A DNA stretch of 64,000 bases, from NCBI GenBank assembly GCA_005765155.1, contig VCCP01000004.1:1054001-1118000 (forward strand). The letters run 5' to 3'. Shown here in pieces: positions 24,658 to 35,706 of this stretch. This DNA comes from Zelopaecilomyces penicillatus. Lineage: Eukaryota > Ascomycota > Sordariomycetes > Hypocreales > Pseudodiploosporaceae. Each line of letters opens with the position of its first letter. The first letter of the stretch is position 1. The notes beneath the pieces were generated by a model that did not search any database, was not told where the DNA came from, and saw nothing but the letters and a program-made list of their open reading frames with translations. The position numbers and the translations under genes were made by a program.

Positions 24658-25132
24658 TGTTAAAATAGGCGGGTTTTATATAACAGCCTGACCTGTTATA
24701 AGATTAGTAGCTAGACCTACTATAGCTTAGCAGCTAAACCTGCTATAGCCCTAGCAGCCAGACCTGCTATAAGGTAGCAGCCTGACCTGCTATAAGACCT
24801 AAAAAGCCCGTGCAGCCTGACCTGCTATATCAGGCTAGACTAGTAAAATAAGGGCTTATCCCTTATACCCCTCCCTTTCTTATTATTTGGAATGCTTAGA
24901 AATCTAAAGAAATATTATTTGGAATTCTTAAATAATTCCAAATAATCCTAGTATTATTTAGATATATAAGATAGCTGGATTCCTAGCTGAATCCTGCTTT
25001 CTTTCTCTATCGGCAATTCAATCACTTCTTTCTTCTTTTCTACAGACTTTACTCTGGATAACTATTCGCTGCCTTTCTTCCACTGCTATCGCTACTAGCT
25101 TTAGTTATAACTTTATACTGCAAATTGCAATA
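24658..25132 (+). repeat. 3' LTR (475 bp)
   Basis: Same ends and length as the 5' LTR; followed by TTATC at 25133-25137. Confidence 0.92.
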
Positions 25133-25137
25133 TTATC

Positions 25138-25589
25138 CTTATAAATAGCTATCTTCTTTAGCTTTATAAGTAATCTAATTAGAAGCACTATATCATACAG
25201 ATCCCTTAGCAGCAATGGCTTATTAATAACCTTATCAAAGCTTATATTAATAATAGTGGTAGTAGATAGAGGTTTTGCACTAGGGATGAATTTATATCTA
25301 TATTATAGTATAATTCTATCCATAGAGGCAAAAAATCATGCTGCCTTGCTTATCAAGGCTTTAAGCTTGGCTAGATCCGCTTACGAAGTCAGTACATGCC
25401 TCTGGGTCAATTAGATGGAAATACCCTCAATCGGTGTAACCGGGCCATACAGATGCATTGGGGATGTGATAAATGTGATGTAGCTCTTTGTAACTTGGGA
25501 AATTGCTGGTACTTCTATCACTATATAGATTAGGTGGAGTTCTATGTACCCCTTATTGCCTGCATTCTAATTGGCTACACTGCAGTTTC
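25138..25589. mobile_element. right part of the host transposon relic
   Basis: Continues the AT-rich relic interrupted by the copia element, becoming more balanced in composition after about 25,380. No coding capacity was recognised. Confidence 0.5.
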
Positions 25590-25627
25590 GGTACATGAAT
25601 GGAGCCTTAAGGCGCCTGGGGAGATAG
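25590..25627 (-). repeat. right 38-bp terminal inverted repeat
   Basis: Perfect reverse complement of 16702-16739. Both copies share one translated peptide on opposite strands, which is how the repeat was first noticed. Confidence 0.85.
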
Positions 25628-25629
25628 GT

Positions 25630-28566
25630 ATTAATTTGTTTGTAGGCTAGCGAGCAACGATCGAAAGGTCCACGGTGGATTGATGGACTGCCACTTCCCA
25701 CAGAGTTTATGCGCAAAGTAATTAATTGGCCATGCTTGTCAGAGTCCACATCTCACTGCAGCCCTAGGAATAGATAGAGCCATCATCCCAAAAGCTTACT
25801 TGTTGAAGCCAGCACGCTGACAGAGCCATTTTAATCTCAAGATAACAGGCACGGTAGGTAGGTTGTTACCAAGAAGAACAAGGCCGTGAAAATGTGCCGA
25901 CGCTATGTTCGAGTCAGTACCTTAGGTATGACAAGCCATGCTCTCTCTGCCTGCCAGGGTGCAGCGAATGCTACTGTAGCACCAACCCCGCAATCCATGC
26001 ACTTGATGCCCTGTTTGGAAAACGCCTTTTACCTCTGCGTCGGTCTCCCATGCATCTTGGGTATCTTTCTCCAGAATCGTCAAGCCAGAAGCAATTGCAA
26101 GCGATAATTCACCAGTAGCAGCAGCTGTTTCGTTTATCAAAGCGGAGCTATTGAATTAAATTGTGCTAAGATTGTGTATGTATATAGTAAATATAGTTGA
26201 AACGTTACTGTTTCCACGTCTCCCCCCTCCCCATTGGCGCTGATGGCGCTCGCTTGTTCAGCTTCTCAGGCAAACCAGAAAACCAGGCATCTGTTTTCCT
26301 CTCAGGTTTGCCCAAAGCCGCTATTGGCGGGAGATTTGTGATGAATTATCAATATTTTGATCTCCCGGCTAAATCGAGTTGGGTCTACCGTTCTTCACCC
26401 TGCACTGTGGCGCCGTCGACTGGGGCACCCCTGAGGATGTTCCGAAGCCACCATTAACCCGGCCCCCATAAAAGTATCAACTCCCCTGGTGGTGATCACG
26501 AAAGGCTCCACTGATACGAGGTGTCATATTACCTATATGCAACGTTCAATGGCGGGCATATCTGTCTTGAGACTGTTGTGAAAGACCTTCCATGTAAACC
26601 TTGTGCATCAATATCAAGAGGTGATTGACGGGGAGACAATTTGTCGCTGCAAATTATGTTAAAAGCTTACTGGGCATTCCCAAACAACCATATAGTTGCA
26701 TCAAAACACCAACTAACCACTTTCGACGTACCTCTCTCTAATAAGCTCGTGATTGAATTGCGTTTAGTTCTAGCTACAGATGCATGCAATTTCACTGTTC
26801 TTGCAGTTACATCAATCAATACTATGAGTCCAGTCTCGCACAAAGTAGCAGACAGCGATTTCCCTGGGCAGAAGCTGTGCCTAGTGGTCGTGACATTTTG
26901 TGATTAGATGCTGGCCCCAGTCGCCGAGGCGTCATTCCTATTCCATGCAGCGTCAATAAGCTCAGAAAATACCAAAAAGCCATGTTTTTGAGAGCAGCAC
27001 AGTCGTGCTCTTCCGATCTCCAAACTTTTGTGTGTTTCTTTCGTTCGGGGTTTATGTTTGGTGACCCACTCCTGTAGGGCTGCAGAGAGCGGGGCACCTT
27101 GACACTCCTTCTAGTGGGGCATGAACTGGAGTGGGCGCTTGTTGATGGGACGACAAAACAATCCAAAGTTGGGGTACAGAGAGCAAAGGAGAGGGATTGA
27201 TTGCGCAAAAGGGACATGGACTCTTGGTGCCTAATTTTTTATATGTGTTGTCCCGTAATCTTATCATCACATTTCATGTAATCCTCGCTCAGGATCGCCG
27301 CAAAAGGTTGCCAACTCCTCCTGAGCCGACACGACTTGGGGTGAGACTCTGTCTGTACTTTGTAAAGTGATTCATTTCCACATATAAGCAAACACAACTG
27401 CTCAACAGAAAGAAAACAACTAGATTTCGCTTGCAAACCTCTCCACTTCCAGGCACACACCACGCCAGCCCACCGAAAACAGAGACAACGCGAGAGAGGG
27501 CCGAAAGGGAGGAGCGAGTTGAAGTCGCCCAACATCACGTATGGGCTAGAAACTAAAATGTCGACATAAACTAAAACACCAAAAAAATAGAAACACTGGT
27601 TGCAAACGGTAAAAAAACCGTGACAAAGTGGCAAAAAATGGGTCCCATACGATTGCATGGTGCGGCTTCGAAGCCCAGCACTTCCAATGCTCAGTCAACA
27701 TCACCTCGGTCTCCAAGACCTGAGGGCCTATAGGTCTTCACATGGGTACTCACCCGTTATGTGCTCAACAAGATGCCATTTGTTCCTTATATAACTTAGT
27801 CCTGTGAAGAGATGTACACCTGTCTAGCAGTGCCATCTTGTGTCGAGGACTGCCAGCCGCCAGGTACCTTAGGCACCAAGTGACCCTTTGACAGTGGCCA
27901 GGAACCTAGAAGTAACCTTGTCAGTGTTACTTGTGCTTCATCCAAAACCCATAAAATGTAGATAAAGCGATGTCTTATGTCAATAACACCCTTTGAACTC
28001 TTAGCCTCTACTAAGGGTAGCATGTATATGAGCTGTATATGTTTCAGCCAGAGAGTGTGGCATTTTGCTATAATTCTCTATGTAAACATCAGCAATCCTT
28101 TCACAATTTGGAAACGATGGGTGTGCTTTGACATGTATGGATAAAAAACACAGCTAGCCTGTTTACAGTGGGACTTATAGGTGGAATTCTAGTATTGGAT
28201 TTACTACTATTCATGCTTATTTAGAGAGGTAGGAATTAGGAGGGGCAATCTAGAGAAGAGGTACTGCCTTGCAAAAAAAGTCAATTTCCTCGCAAGGTTG
28301 GGTTTTTATCATTTTCAAGTTTTTTTTTTTTCAGATTGAAGATTTTAATCGAACATGAAACGCAGATAAAAGGAGGCCAAAATTAACAAGACTTTGAAAT
28401 CTATTCTTACAAGACAAGTTCACCTTACCTGTCTCGTTGTCGTCTACCTACCCACAGTAGCCGATCTGGATTCTATGAGGCCCCAGGTCTAGCTTTCTTG
28501 GAGATAACTGATGAATGGGTTCGATTGCTGGAGACGAGGAAGGAGAATCTTGAAAAGCCTATGCAC
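25630..28566. other. intergenic region, no gene supported
   Basis: No domain-bearing frame found. A 72-codon minus-strand frame at 25922-26140 has fairly protein-like composition but stops on both sides and could be a gene fragment. A 15-bp match to an Illumina adapter end lies at 27005-27019 (see findings). An imperfect palindrome centred near 27,670 surrounds GGCTTCGAAGCC. Confidence 0.5.
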
Positions 28567-29950
28567 TCAGGCGAACGCTCCCACGATTGACATTCCCGCC
28601 GCTGGAAAGGATTAGCATGAATGTTGTGGCTTGAAGGGGTGAGTGGTAGCCTACCTCCTAGAATAACCCAAGAGAATGCCCAGATCTTGCTGCTCTTCTT
28701 CATTTGCATACCCTCGTGACCAAGGAAGTCTTCGGCGAGCAGATCGACAAGAGCAGCGTAGACGAGAAGACCGGAAGAACTAAATCATGTCAGTATTTGT
28801 AATTGCCAATCACGTCAGGTATGTTCTTACATTGCGTTGAATACGCCAACAATGACGAGGCCAAATACGCCTTCCGGATCGAAAGAGCTTCTCGAAATCA
28901 GACCAATGGCTTGACCAATTGGTGCTGTGGTGCCGAATGCGACAACGAGAATCCAAGGCCTGACTGTGCGGTGACCCCAGGGCACTTCGGCAATGCGGCT
29001 TCCAAGTCCAAGACCCTCAAAAGCTTGATGGAACAAGATGGCGATCAGGAGCACAATGTAGCCATTTCCAGTCGTGAGCGACACAGAGATACCCACAAAC
29101 ACAGAATGGAACAAGATTCCTCCTTCCAGCATGCTGATGTTGGCAGCCATCTTCTTATAGAGATGATAGTCGGCCTCGGATTCCGTTACGGGTGTAGCAC
29201 CATGTCCAAAACCATTTCTGACAGCAGAGTTGTTTTCGACATCAGCAGCTCGGGTTGTTGTGAAGACAAACTCCTTCTCTCTTCCAACTTCGTCATCAGA
29301 GCTCGACTCGAAACCCTCGGAGATGTTTCGGTTGTGTGCTGGCCGAGGTGGGGGAACGATCCCCGCCCCAGTATTGCCGCCATGGGAATGGCCCCCGACC
29401 TTTGCGTGCAAGTAAAGCTCGATGACGAAGAGAGCAAACATGGCAGCCATCATGATGACACCGGCAAGTGGTCGGTACTTTTCGATGAAGAAGTCTGGAA
29501 GACATGGGTTGAGCAAGTTGCCGAATGCTGTTGGGAGTAGCTATATCTCATGTTAGCAGCTTCGCGATAGGATGTTGAAATCGGCCTTGACGCACATGAA
29601 CAAAGGCGGTTGCAATGAGAACGCCGGTACCGAAATGTTTGCAGGCGAAAAAGACCTTGGGAGGGATTCGGAGCCAGGTGATCTTCTTGGCGGCGACTGG
29701 GAATGCAGCACCTAAAGAATGGGCAAATTAGTAAACTTACTCGATGTGTTCAATCGTATATGACTTACCTAGAGTTGAGACAAGCAACACCAAGACTGTT
29801 ATTGATGAGAGTGGTTAGTTGACAGAGCAAGCATGATGGAGTTGAACCGTTCAACTTACAAAGCCCGGCAACATGCAGAGGAACGCTGTATACATCATCC
29901 TCGCCGGCAACACTTCCGCATTGCGGCTTGGCAATCTTGAATGGCTCCAT
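28567..29950 (-). CDS. ZIP-family zinc transporter (Zrt1/Zrt2-like)
   Basis: Six exons, 29860-29950, 29769-29795, 29596-29711, 28831-29540, 28655-28779 and 28567-28601, all with GT-AG borders and consistent phase, give 367 aa. Family marks: a His-rich cytosolic loop (HAKVGGHSHGG), then the metal-binding helices HSVFVGISVSLT (TM4) and FHQAFEGLGLGSRIA (TM5), and the C-terminal NAISSGLLVYAALVDLLAEDF followed by a last helix ending GMSIVGAFA. These are the features of plasma-membrane zinc/iron uptake carriers such as yeast Zrt1. The loop between TM3 and TM4 is unusually Ser/Asp/Glu-rich. The very small second exon (27 bp) encodes part of TM1 and is supported only by phase and hydrophobicity. No Zap1/ZafA-type zinc-response element was recognised upstream. 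Confidence 0.92.
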
Positions 29951-32900
29951 GACGATGATCGAGAGGATATAAGATAGTCCAGGGCGACAGGGGAGATGAA
30001 GTTGATGCCAAGGAACCGAACCGGCGGCTTCGAAAAAGAATAGAATGCAAAGCTTGCAAGAGACCAGCTCAGAAATGAAAAGAAAAGAAACAAATTCAAG
30101 AAAATGACCCAACCAACCGGTGGTGATAGGATAGGATGAGAAAACAAAGAAACAATGATATCGCTTTCGATGCCAACCATGGGCTTATAACCAAACCATC
30201 TTTCTCGAAGCCGCTCCCTTGAGAAATGAAGGGCTATTTTTGGACCATCTTGGCCAAAACACCGGCGATAAGGTTGATAGCACGCGTGGGCTGTCAATGC
30301 TACCCATTCGAAACAAGCATCTGAAGCTTCCAAGCCTCTCCACAGTAGGTTCTTTTCGAAGAAGAAAAAAAAGGGCAACGCCCGGGCTTGCCATCGGCAG
30401 TGGCTTGCTGGGGGCGAAAAAGGCGAGCGCTGCGGGCATCGGCTAGAGGCTGGTAAGGGGCCGACGTCCATTGGCCAGCCCTCTGTCAATGCCCTTCCGT
30501 GAAAGACGGATTTGACCCCTGGGTGCATAGACCCTGAGATGAGACTCTTGTGTGTCGGAGAGTTGGTGGAGAAGTGTGGGTGCTATCGTCAGATCTGGGG
30601 TTTCCGCCATCCTTGGCTTAGTGGGATCTTCCCATCAAATGCCGGTCCAGGGGAGGGGCGGAAGCTGGCCGGTCCCTGACATGGAGGCTTCAGTGGGCTG
30701 TTACAGGGGGGAACTATCAGCACTTCGAGCTGGGCTGTCGGCCAGCGACGGCGCACTGAAGATTAGGTACCTGAATGCGCTCCATGTCTGCCCTGCCCGT
30801 GTATTTGCTTCAACTCTCAGTCAGGCAGCATTCCATATTATCATCGCGGTCTGTATGCACGCAATCGTCACAAAACGACAAATTACACTGGTAACAGATA
30901 TTCGCCGGTCTGCAGTAATAAAAAATCTACGTCAATGATGATTATTATTAATAGTTCAGCGCCGGTTTGAGTTGGACGACTCTGACGTTGCACCATACTG
31001 CAGCACACTGCACGCCAACCGTTCCAAACCAGGTGAATACGACGTACGCACATCTTCCTCGACGGCCTCACTTCCCGTGCTGCCGCGAGAAACATATAAA
31101 CAAACTGCACAGCCACGCATCGCCTGCCCCTTTCCCGGAAGTCGCATGCTCTTGGCATCATGGAAAAGATGTCGAGATAGACGGCAGTGTGTAAGGCAAA
31201 AGCAGATCCGCTAGTTAGCTAGCAGCTAACAACCCCTATAATTCTCTTCACACGATGTCAGGGCTGGTGGCATTCCTGGTTTGAGGACCTAGCGCACCCG
31301 TCATTGGCTGCCCGTCACGGCCAAGGGACATGGCAAGCTCCCATCTCTCGGACCTTTTGCAAATCTCCAAAAATCACCAAGAGTCCAAGAATGACCAAAA
31401 CAACGTCGCTGTGGGCTGATATCCGTGCAAGGTACGCCTCCATCACGACTTGTTATTGGTCGCATATTGATGAAGAGGCGGACAACATGGGCATCAGCCA
31501 CCCGCCTTCTCAAGCTTTCGCGACTGTCGATCAATTGAGCCGGGTCTGAGGGCGTGTTGCAGATAGCACCCGTGGCTTTCGGCCAAGCTCTTGGTCGCAT
31601 GCTGGGCAGTATCAAAAAGTAGCACATGGCGGGGAGAGGGATTAAGCTTTGGAGGAAGATGAAAATGACGGGCATCCATCTCTATGCGATTTTGTTAAAC
31701 CTCCCCTGACAATAACAAATCTCGCCATATCACCATGAGATTGAACTTGAAAGAAAATGCAGCCGGGATGATTATTTACAAAAGTCTTGGCATACTCATC
31801 ACAAGCTTGTGGGTTTTTGAAACTGTTTCTGTGAGAACCAACGATTGAACCCCCGGCCATCCGGTTTCCCCTAGGGTTTTGCTCGCGAAAGTTAGGATGT
31901 AGGATCATCCCGTTTTGACGAATGGCACGGTCCTAACCCACGACATCAAACACACCTGATTGAACGATAACAAAGGGGGGCGTCTGATATTCAAGAATGT
32001 TATTCAGGCTGTACAGAATCTGATTACGCGTCTATCTGGGCTTCCGTGCAGATAACCGGCCCATAAGTTTTCACACAACCACGAGGCTGTGTTGGTTTGA
32101 AACGTTGCCCAATGCAACTCGCTGAACTCTACAACAGTCCATAGCATTGTGCTGCCAACTATATTGGAGCATCCAAACTGCTTGTTTCGTGTTGCAGCCA
32201 AATGTCATTCTTGCCACTCTAGTGAATGTAATATATGCGAGTCAGATGCATTGTCCGCAGAAGTGTTTGTTCTCATGGCGCTTCAAGGAAGAGAAACTCA
32301 ACTTTGCCCCCCTTTACTTTACCTACTTTAGAATAGGTCTTTGCAGAAAATTTCCCTTGAAGGCCAAGATTGGGAAGCGAGCCTAGATAACCGTGCATTA
32401 GAAATACCCTAAATAGCAAGCAGTGAGTAATGTGGTGGCAGAATGATGCTGGGCCTGTCGCAGATTTTCACATTGCCCAAGTATTGTTACCAAAATTATA
32501 TTCATGTTTTGAATGGAAACATAGAATCGAATTGGGTCACTGGAAGATGATTCAATGGATTTTGATTACATAGTTATGATTAGTTGTTGAGCGTGAATCA
32601 TTAAGCCAGGGTTTGGGAGTCGAATGTTGAAAGTCTCGCAGCAACGTCACAGATGAGTCAAAATTGACTCTGCCATCTTCTTAGTAATCGTGATCCATAC
32701 AAGCCGTCTTGAATGGAAAAGTACTGAGCCATAGGACGAAATACTGGTTGACTTCAAATGCCTCGACCCTTTTAACGATGCTATCGATGACATCTGCAGC
32801 TGTAGTAGCAGTCAGTCATTGGACCACGGTGCCGGGTCAGCCACGACACGCCAAACTTGAGCCAAATTCGCCAGATTGGCCATTCGCATCGCAGAATATG

Positions 32901-33186
32901 AGTCAAAGGTTTGTCAAAGTCCAAAAATTCTATGCGCGTAAGACGGCCTAATTTGGCCCCGCTGTCTCCTGATTCAGGCAACCTCAGTGGGCTGAGAGAA
33001 CCCATGAGCGGCTGAAGGGTGTTAGTGCCATTTCCCAACGGGCGCCTTGCAGAGTCGACGAGAGGAGAAAATATGGCCAACATTCATGACATGAACTCTA
33101 GACTTGGCATCTGTTATCGAATCTTGATGAACATATAACTTTAGTTGTACCTTGAAAAAAAAAGACATAGAGAGAGCAGTCCAATT
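29951..33186. other. 3.2-kb region without a supported gene
   Basis: Promoter side of the ZIP gene on the left and of the hypothetical gene on the right. Several open frames overlap on both strands at 30,180-30,530 and 30,880-31,210; none has a recognisable domain and they contradict one another. Confidence 0.5.
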
Positions 33187-34167
33187 ATGTCTGAACAAAC
33201 CAAAGAATTGCTACACGCAAAGGCAGCGCCAAATGCAGCTTCTGATGTTGTCAAGCTTAGCGATGCTCAACTCAACGACACAAAATCTGGCAATGCAGCC
33301 ATGTTTGGAATTACAAGTCTCAAACAGCCCTTGTCTTTCAGTACCAGCGACGGAAACATAATATATGACATCGCGACACAAGGCTGGTGGATGATGCATG
33401 GCCTTGGATGGCTGCAGATTGTCGAAGTGCCACAGAGGACCATCACCAAGGAGGAGGCCAAGGTCTTTAGGAGAAAATGCCCAGCATGGAATCAACAGCT
33501 GCTTGAAGAGTTTCCGAAGCTTCTCCCAGGAATAAAGACAACAGGGCTGATGCCCGTTGATCTCCTCCCCCTAGTCTATTGGAACGCGATGCACGATTCA
33601 GTCCTGGTGAAGCGCAACAAGAAGAACACGGGTTTGGCGCAGTTCTACATCGACAAGATTAAGATGCCATTTGTCGCCTCGCTACCGCCTCTGATATCGT
33701 TCCTTCGGCCGGAGTATGTAACTGGATGTCCCTGCCATCAGCTACAAACCTACGGCAATGTCATCTACTGCCCTGCATGCACGACCTTTCGCGTGCAGGT
33801 TGTGCAAAACGGCGCCGTCGTGACCCAGGTTGTCTCCATGGTAGGTAAGTTGACGTTTTTCAAACCAACTGCCGACGCACTCCGCAGCTACTGCGCGGAT
33901 CCTCGGAGTGGCCGGTGGGTTGTGGATGCCACATTCTCTACCTTCTGCTCTGTTTTTCACCTCGCCAACCTGCAGAACATACCAGCACCAAAGGAGGTCA
34001 TTATCGAGTTCATTCTCCGAGACAGCTTGTTTGCGCGTAACTGGAACGAAAAGACAGCGAACTGGGCTAGTTGGTACCAGGTCCAGGAAACTTCCTTTGG
34101 AGCGGGTGATGCGCTGGTTTTGATACGGTTGGGGTTGGCGATTGGAACATTGGGGATGATTTCATGA
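33187..34167 (+). CDS. hypothetical protein, possible zinc-ribbon-like cysteine cluster
   Basis: A single open frame of 326 aa from the ATG at 33187; the frame extends upstream to 33145 only without an ATG. I do not recognise the family. Composition is protein-like throughout, and the frame is by far the longest in a 5.7-kb gene-poor interval, so it is probably real. Visible features: a Trp/Gly-rich segment around 66-76, a hydrophobic stretch at 161-172, a four-cysteine cluster C181-x-C183-x11-C195-x2-C198 that could bind zinc, and a hydrophobic C-terminus ending GLAIGTLGMIS. There is no signal peptide. No intron is needed. Neighbours (ZIP transporter, Zn2Cys6 regulator) are over 1.5 kb away and give no functional hint. 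Confidence 0.7.
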   Translation: MSEQTKELLHAKAAPNAASDVVKLSDAQLNDTKSGNAAMFGITSLKQPLSFSTSDGNIIYDIATQGWWMMHGLGWLQIVEVPQRTITKEEAKVFRRKCPAWNQQLLEEFPKLLPGIKTTGLMPVDLLPLVYWNAMHDSVLVKRNKKNTGLAQFYIDKIKMPFVASLPPLISFLRPEYVTGCPCHQLQTYGNVIYCPACTTFRVQVVQNGAVVTQVVSMVGKLTFFKPTADALRSYCADPRSGRWVVDATFSTFCSVFHLANLQNIPAPKEVIIEFILRDSLFARNWNEKTANWASWYQVQETSFGAGDALVLIRLGLAIGTLGMIS

Positions 34168-35706
34168 GGTGTGTGTGTTGTTTCGCTTGTTGTCTTTCGT
34201 TGGAGTCTCAATCATTGGTTTATGGTGCAGATGAGAGACAGGATGGAGAGAAGAGACAGCAACTGGATCAATGGCGGCGTCCGTTTCAGCGGTTTTCTTT
34301 CTTTCTTCTTACCTCGTGATTTGTCTTGTTTACGTGGCTGAGTTGCATTTTTTGTGTGTTTTGTTGGTTGCGACTTTGAAGCTAGACTTTGATACATATG
34401 TAATTAATAATAAAAGCAATACCCTTGAGTGTGGCTCTGGTCTACTTTAGTACAGTAGTGATTACAGGTACAGGCAGATACATCTTCATGTTTTCTTTTT
34501 CTTTTTTTTTTCTTTTTTTCTTTGGTATAGCAATTGAGCATCTTCAGCCTGTTTGTCAAGGTACGGGGTAACTTAGTAGCGCGCCAATGGCGGACCGGAC
34601 AGCAATACTCTGGGGCATCCTGCAGTGACCGCCAAGCATCGATCCTGCGCCCGTCTCGAGGCCCGCTGCAAGCGGACGAGGACATGGCGGCGGCAACGTT
34701 GTGACCGGGGTGTCGGTACTGGGGGCACACAGATCGGTTGGATCGAAATGGTATTACAGCGTCGAGAAGCTAGCCCTTCGGCAGTGGTTATTCGGCGGTG
34801 GTGGCCAAACAAACCCTCACAGGCCACTATCCTTACGGCTGTTGGATAGATAGTAACGCTGGCGGCAGAACGGAGATGGGGAATGGCGTCGCCGTTAGGT
34901 TACGGTAAGGTTCGAGCCCAGCGGCGTCAGCAGAAAGGGCCATCGCCGGGGGAGACGGGCGGGCCTGATCAACACGCGGGATTTTTGCACAGGCTGTTGT
35001 TTTTGTCGGCGACGATGCGTCTCGGCCGTTGAGTTGCATCGCAGCGCTGAGTCACCTGATTGCTGTCAACTGTCGTCCTGGATGCACCGCCTAGTAGGCC
35101 TGCCGGGGATGGATGGCTGCCAGCAATGGAAGGAAGGAAGGGACTACGGGAGAGACGGAAGGAGGGAGGCAGCCCGGTTTCCTATTACTAAAATATTTCA
35201 GTGGTGCCTAGCAGCTAGTAATGGCAGCTAATGGCAGGTATTCCGCTTTCCTGCATCTTGGGCTGTCAACAGTCCATAGCATCCATGTGTACGGATAAAC
35301 AGCCCCCAAACGTCCCCGAGGCATCTGCTGCTTGCACACTGCACACTCCCTAGCACACTCTGTATTTTGTGACGCACTGCACACTTCACACTTCACACTG
35401 CACCCTACACACTGCGCAATTGCACTCTCTCCCCATCCCTCTTTTCTCTCTCCTCGCGCTCTCTTCCTCCCTTTGGCTAGTATCCTAGACTCTAGGGCCA
35501 ACGCACAGTGGTGGGCTTTGGGCGGTGGGGAGCCAACCGCATGACCGCGCGCGGGGCATTTCCCTGCAGCAAAGCTACCATCGCTACCACGGCCACGGCC
35601 ACGGCTACGCAACTTGACGACAACTGACGACAACCTTTTCCTTGGTTGGACTTCGACCCCCGACACCTCGATTTCCTCCCATCAATTCAACGCTTTCTCC
35701 GCGCCG
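34168..35706. other. intergenic region with repetitive C/T- and CA-rich leader
   Basis: No gene recognised; open frames at 34,404-35,040 on both strands lack family features. The right third becomes pyrimidine-rich and carries the GCACACT-type repeat, consistent with a promoter/leader for the regulator gene at 35707. Confidence 0.5.
35334..35420. repeat. imperfect GCACACT/TTCACACT repeat
   Basis: About eight scattered copies of CACAC(T) with GCA or TTC spacers, 290-370 bp upstream of the regulator's ATG. Confidence 0.65.

Larger units (their letters stand above)
18342..25132 (+). mobile_element. full-length Ty1/copia LTR retrotransposon with nested solo LTR
   Basis: A 6.8-kb element with 475-bp LTRs at both ends, flanked by a TTATC duplication. 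Order inside: primer-binding site, leader, gag, protease, integrase, reverse transcriptase, RNase H, polypurine tract. Integrase lying before reverse transcriptase defines the Ty1/copia (Pseudoviridae) group. The outer LTRs differ at five positions, all transitions (about 1%), so insertion is recent. The gag-pol frame has seven stops and a solo LTR insertion, so this copy is not autonomous. Confidence 0.93.
16700..25629. mobile_element. putative TIR DNA-transposon relic hosting a copia insertion
   Basis: A 38-bp sequence at 16702-16739 recurs as a perfect inverted copy at 25590-25627. Outside the repeats both flanks can be read as TA (left TA directly before the repeat; right TA after one extra G), as expected of a Tc1/mariner/pogo-type target duplication. 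Removing the copia element and one TTATC leaves roughly 2.1 kb, a plausible size for such an element. The interior is AT-rich and stop-ridden, and no transposase was recognised, so the class is inferred from the ends only. The terminal sequences do not resemble any other part of the window. Confidence 0.5.

Noticed and set aside
27660..27790. Structured segment with GGCTTCGAAGCC palindrome, considered as 5S rRNA or tRNA
   Set aside because: It does not match conserved 5S rRNA or tRNA box sequences; left as an unexplained palindrome.
30180..30530. Overlapping open frames on both strands (up to 225 codons)
   Set aside because: Poly-Phe/Lys and low-complexity stretches, no domains, located in the upstream region of the ZIP gene.
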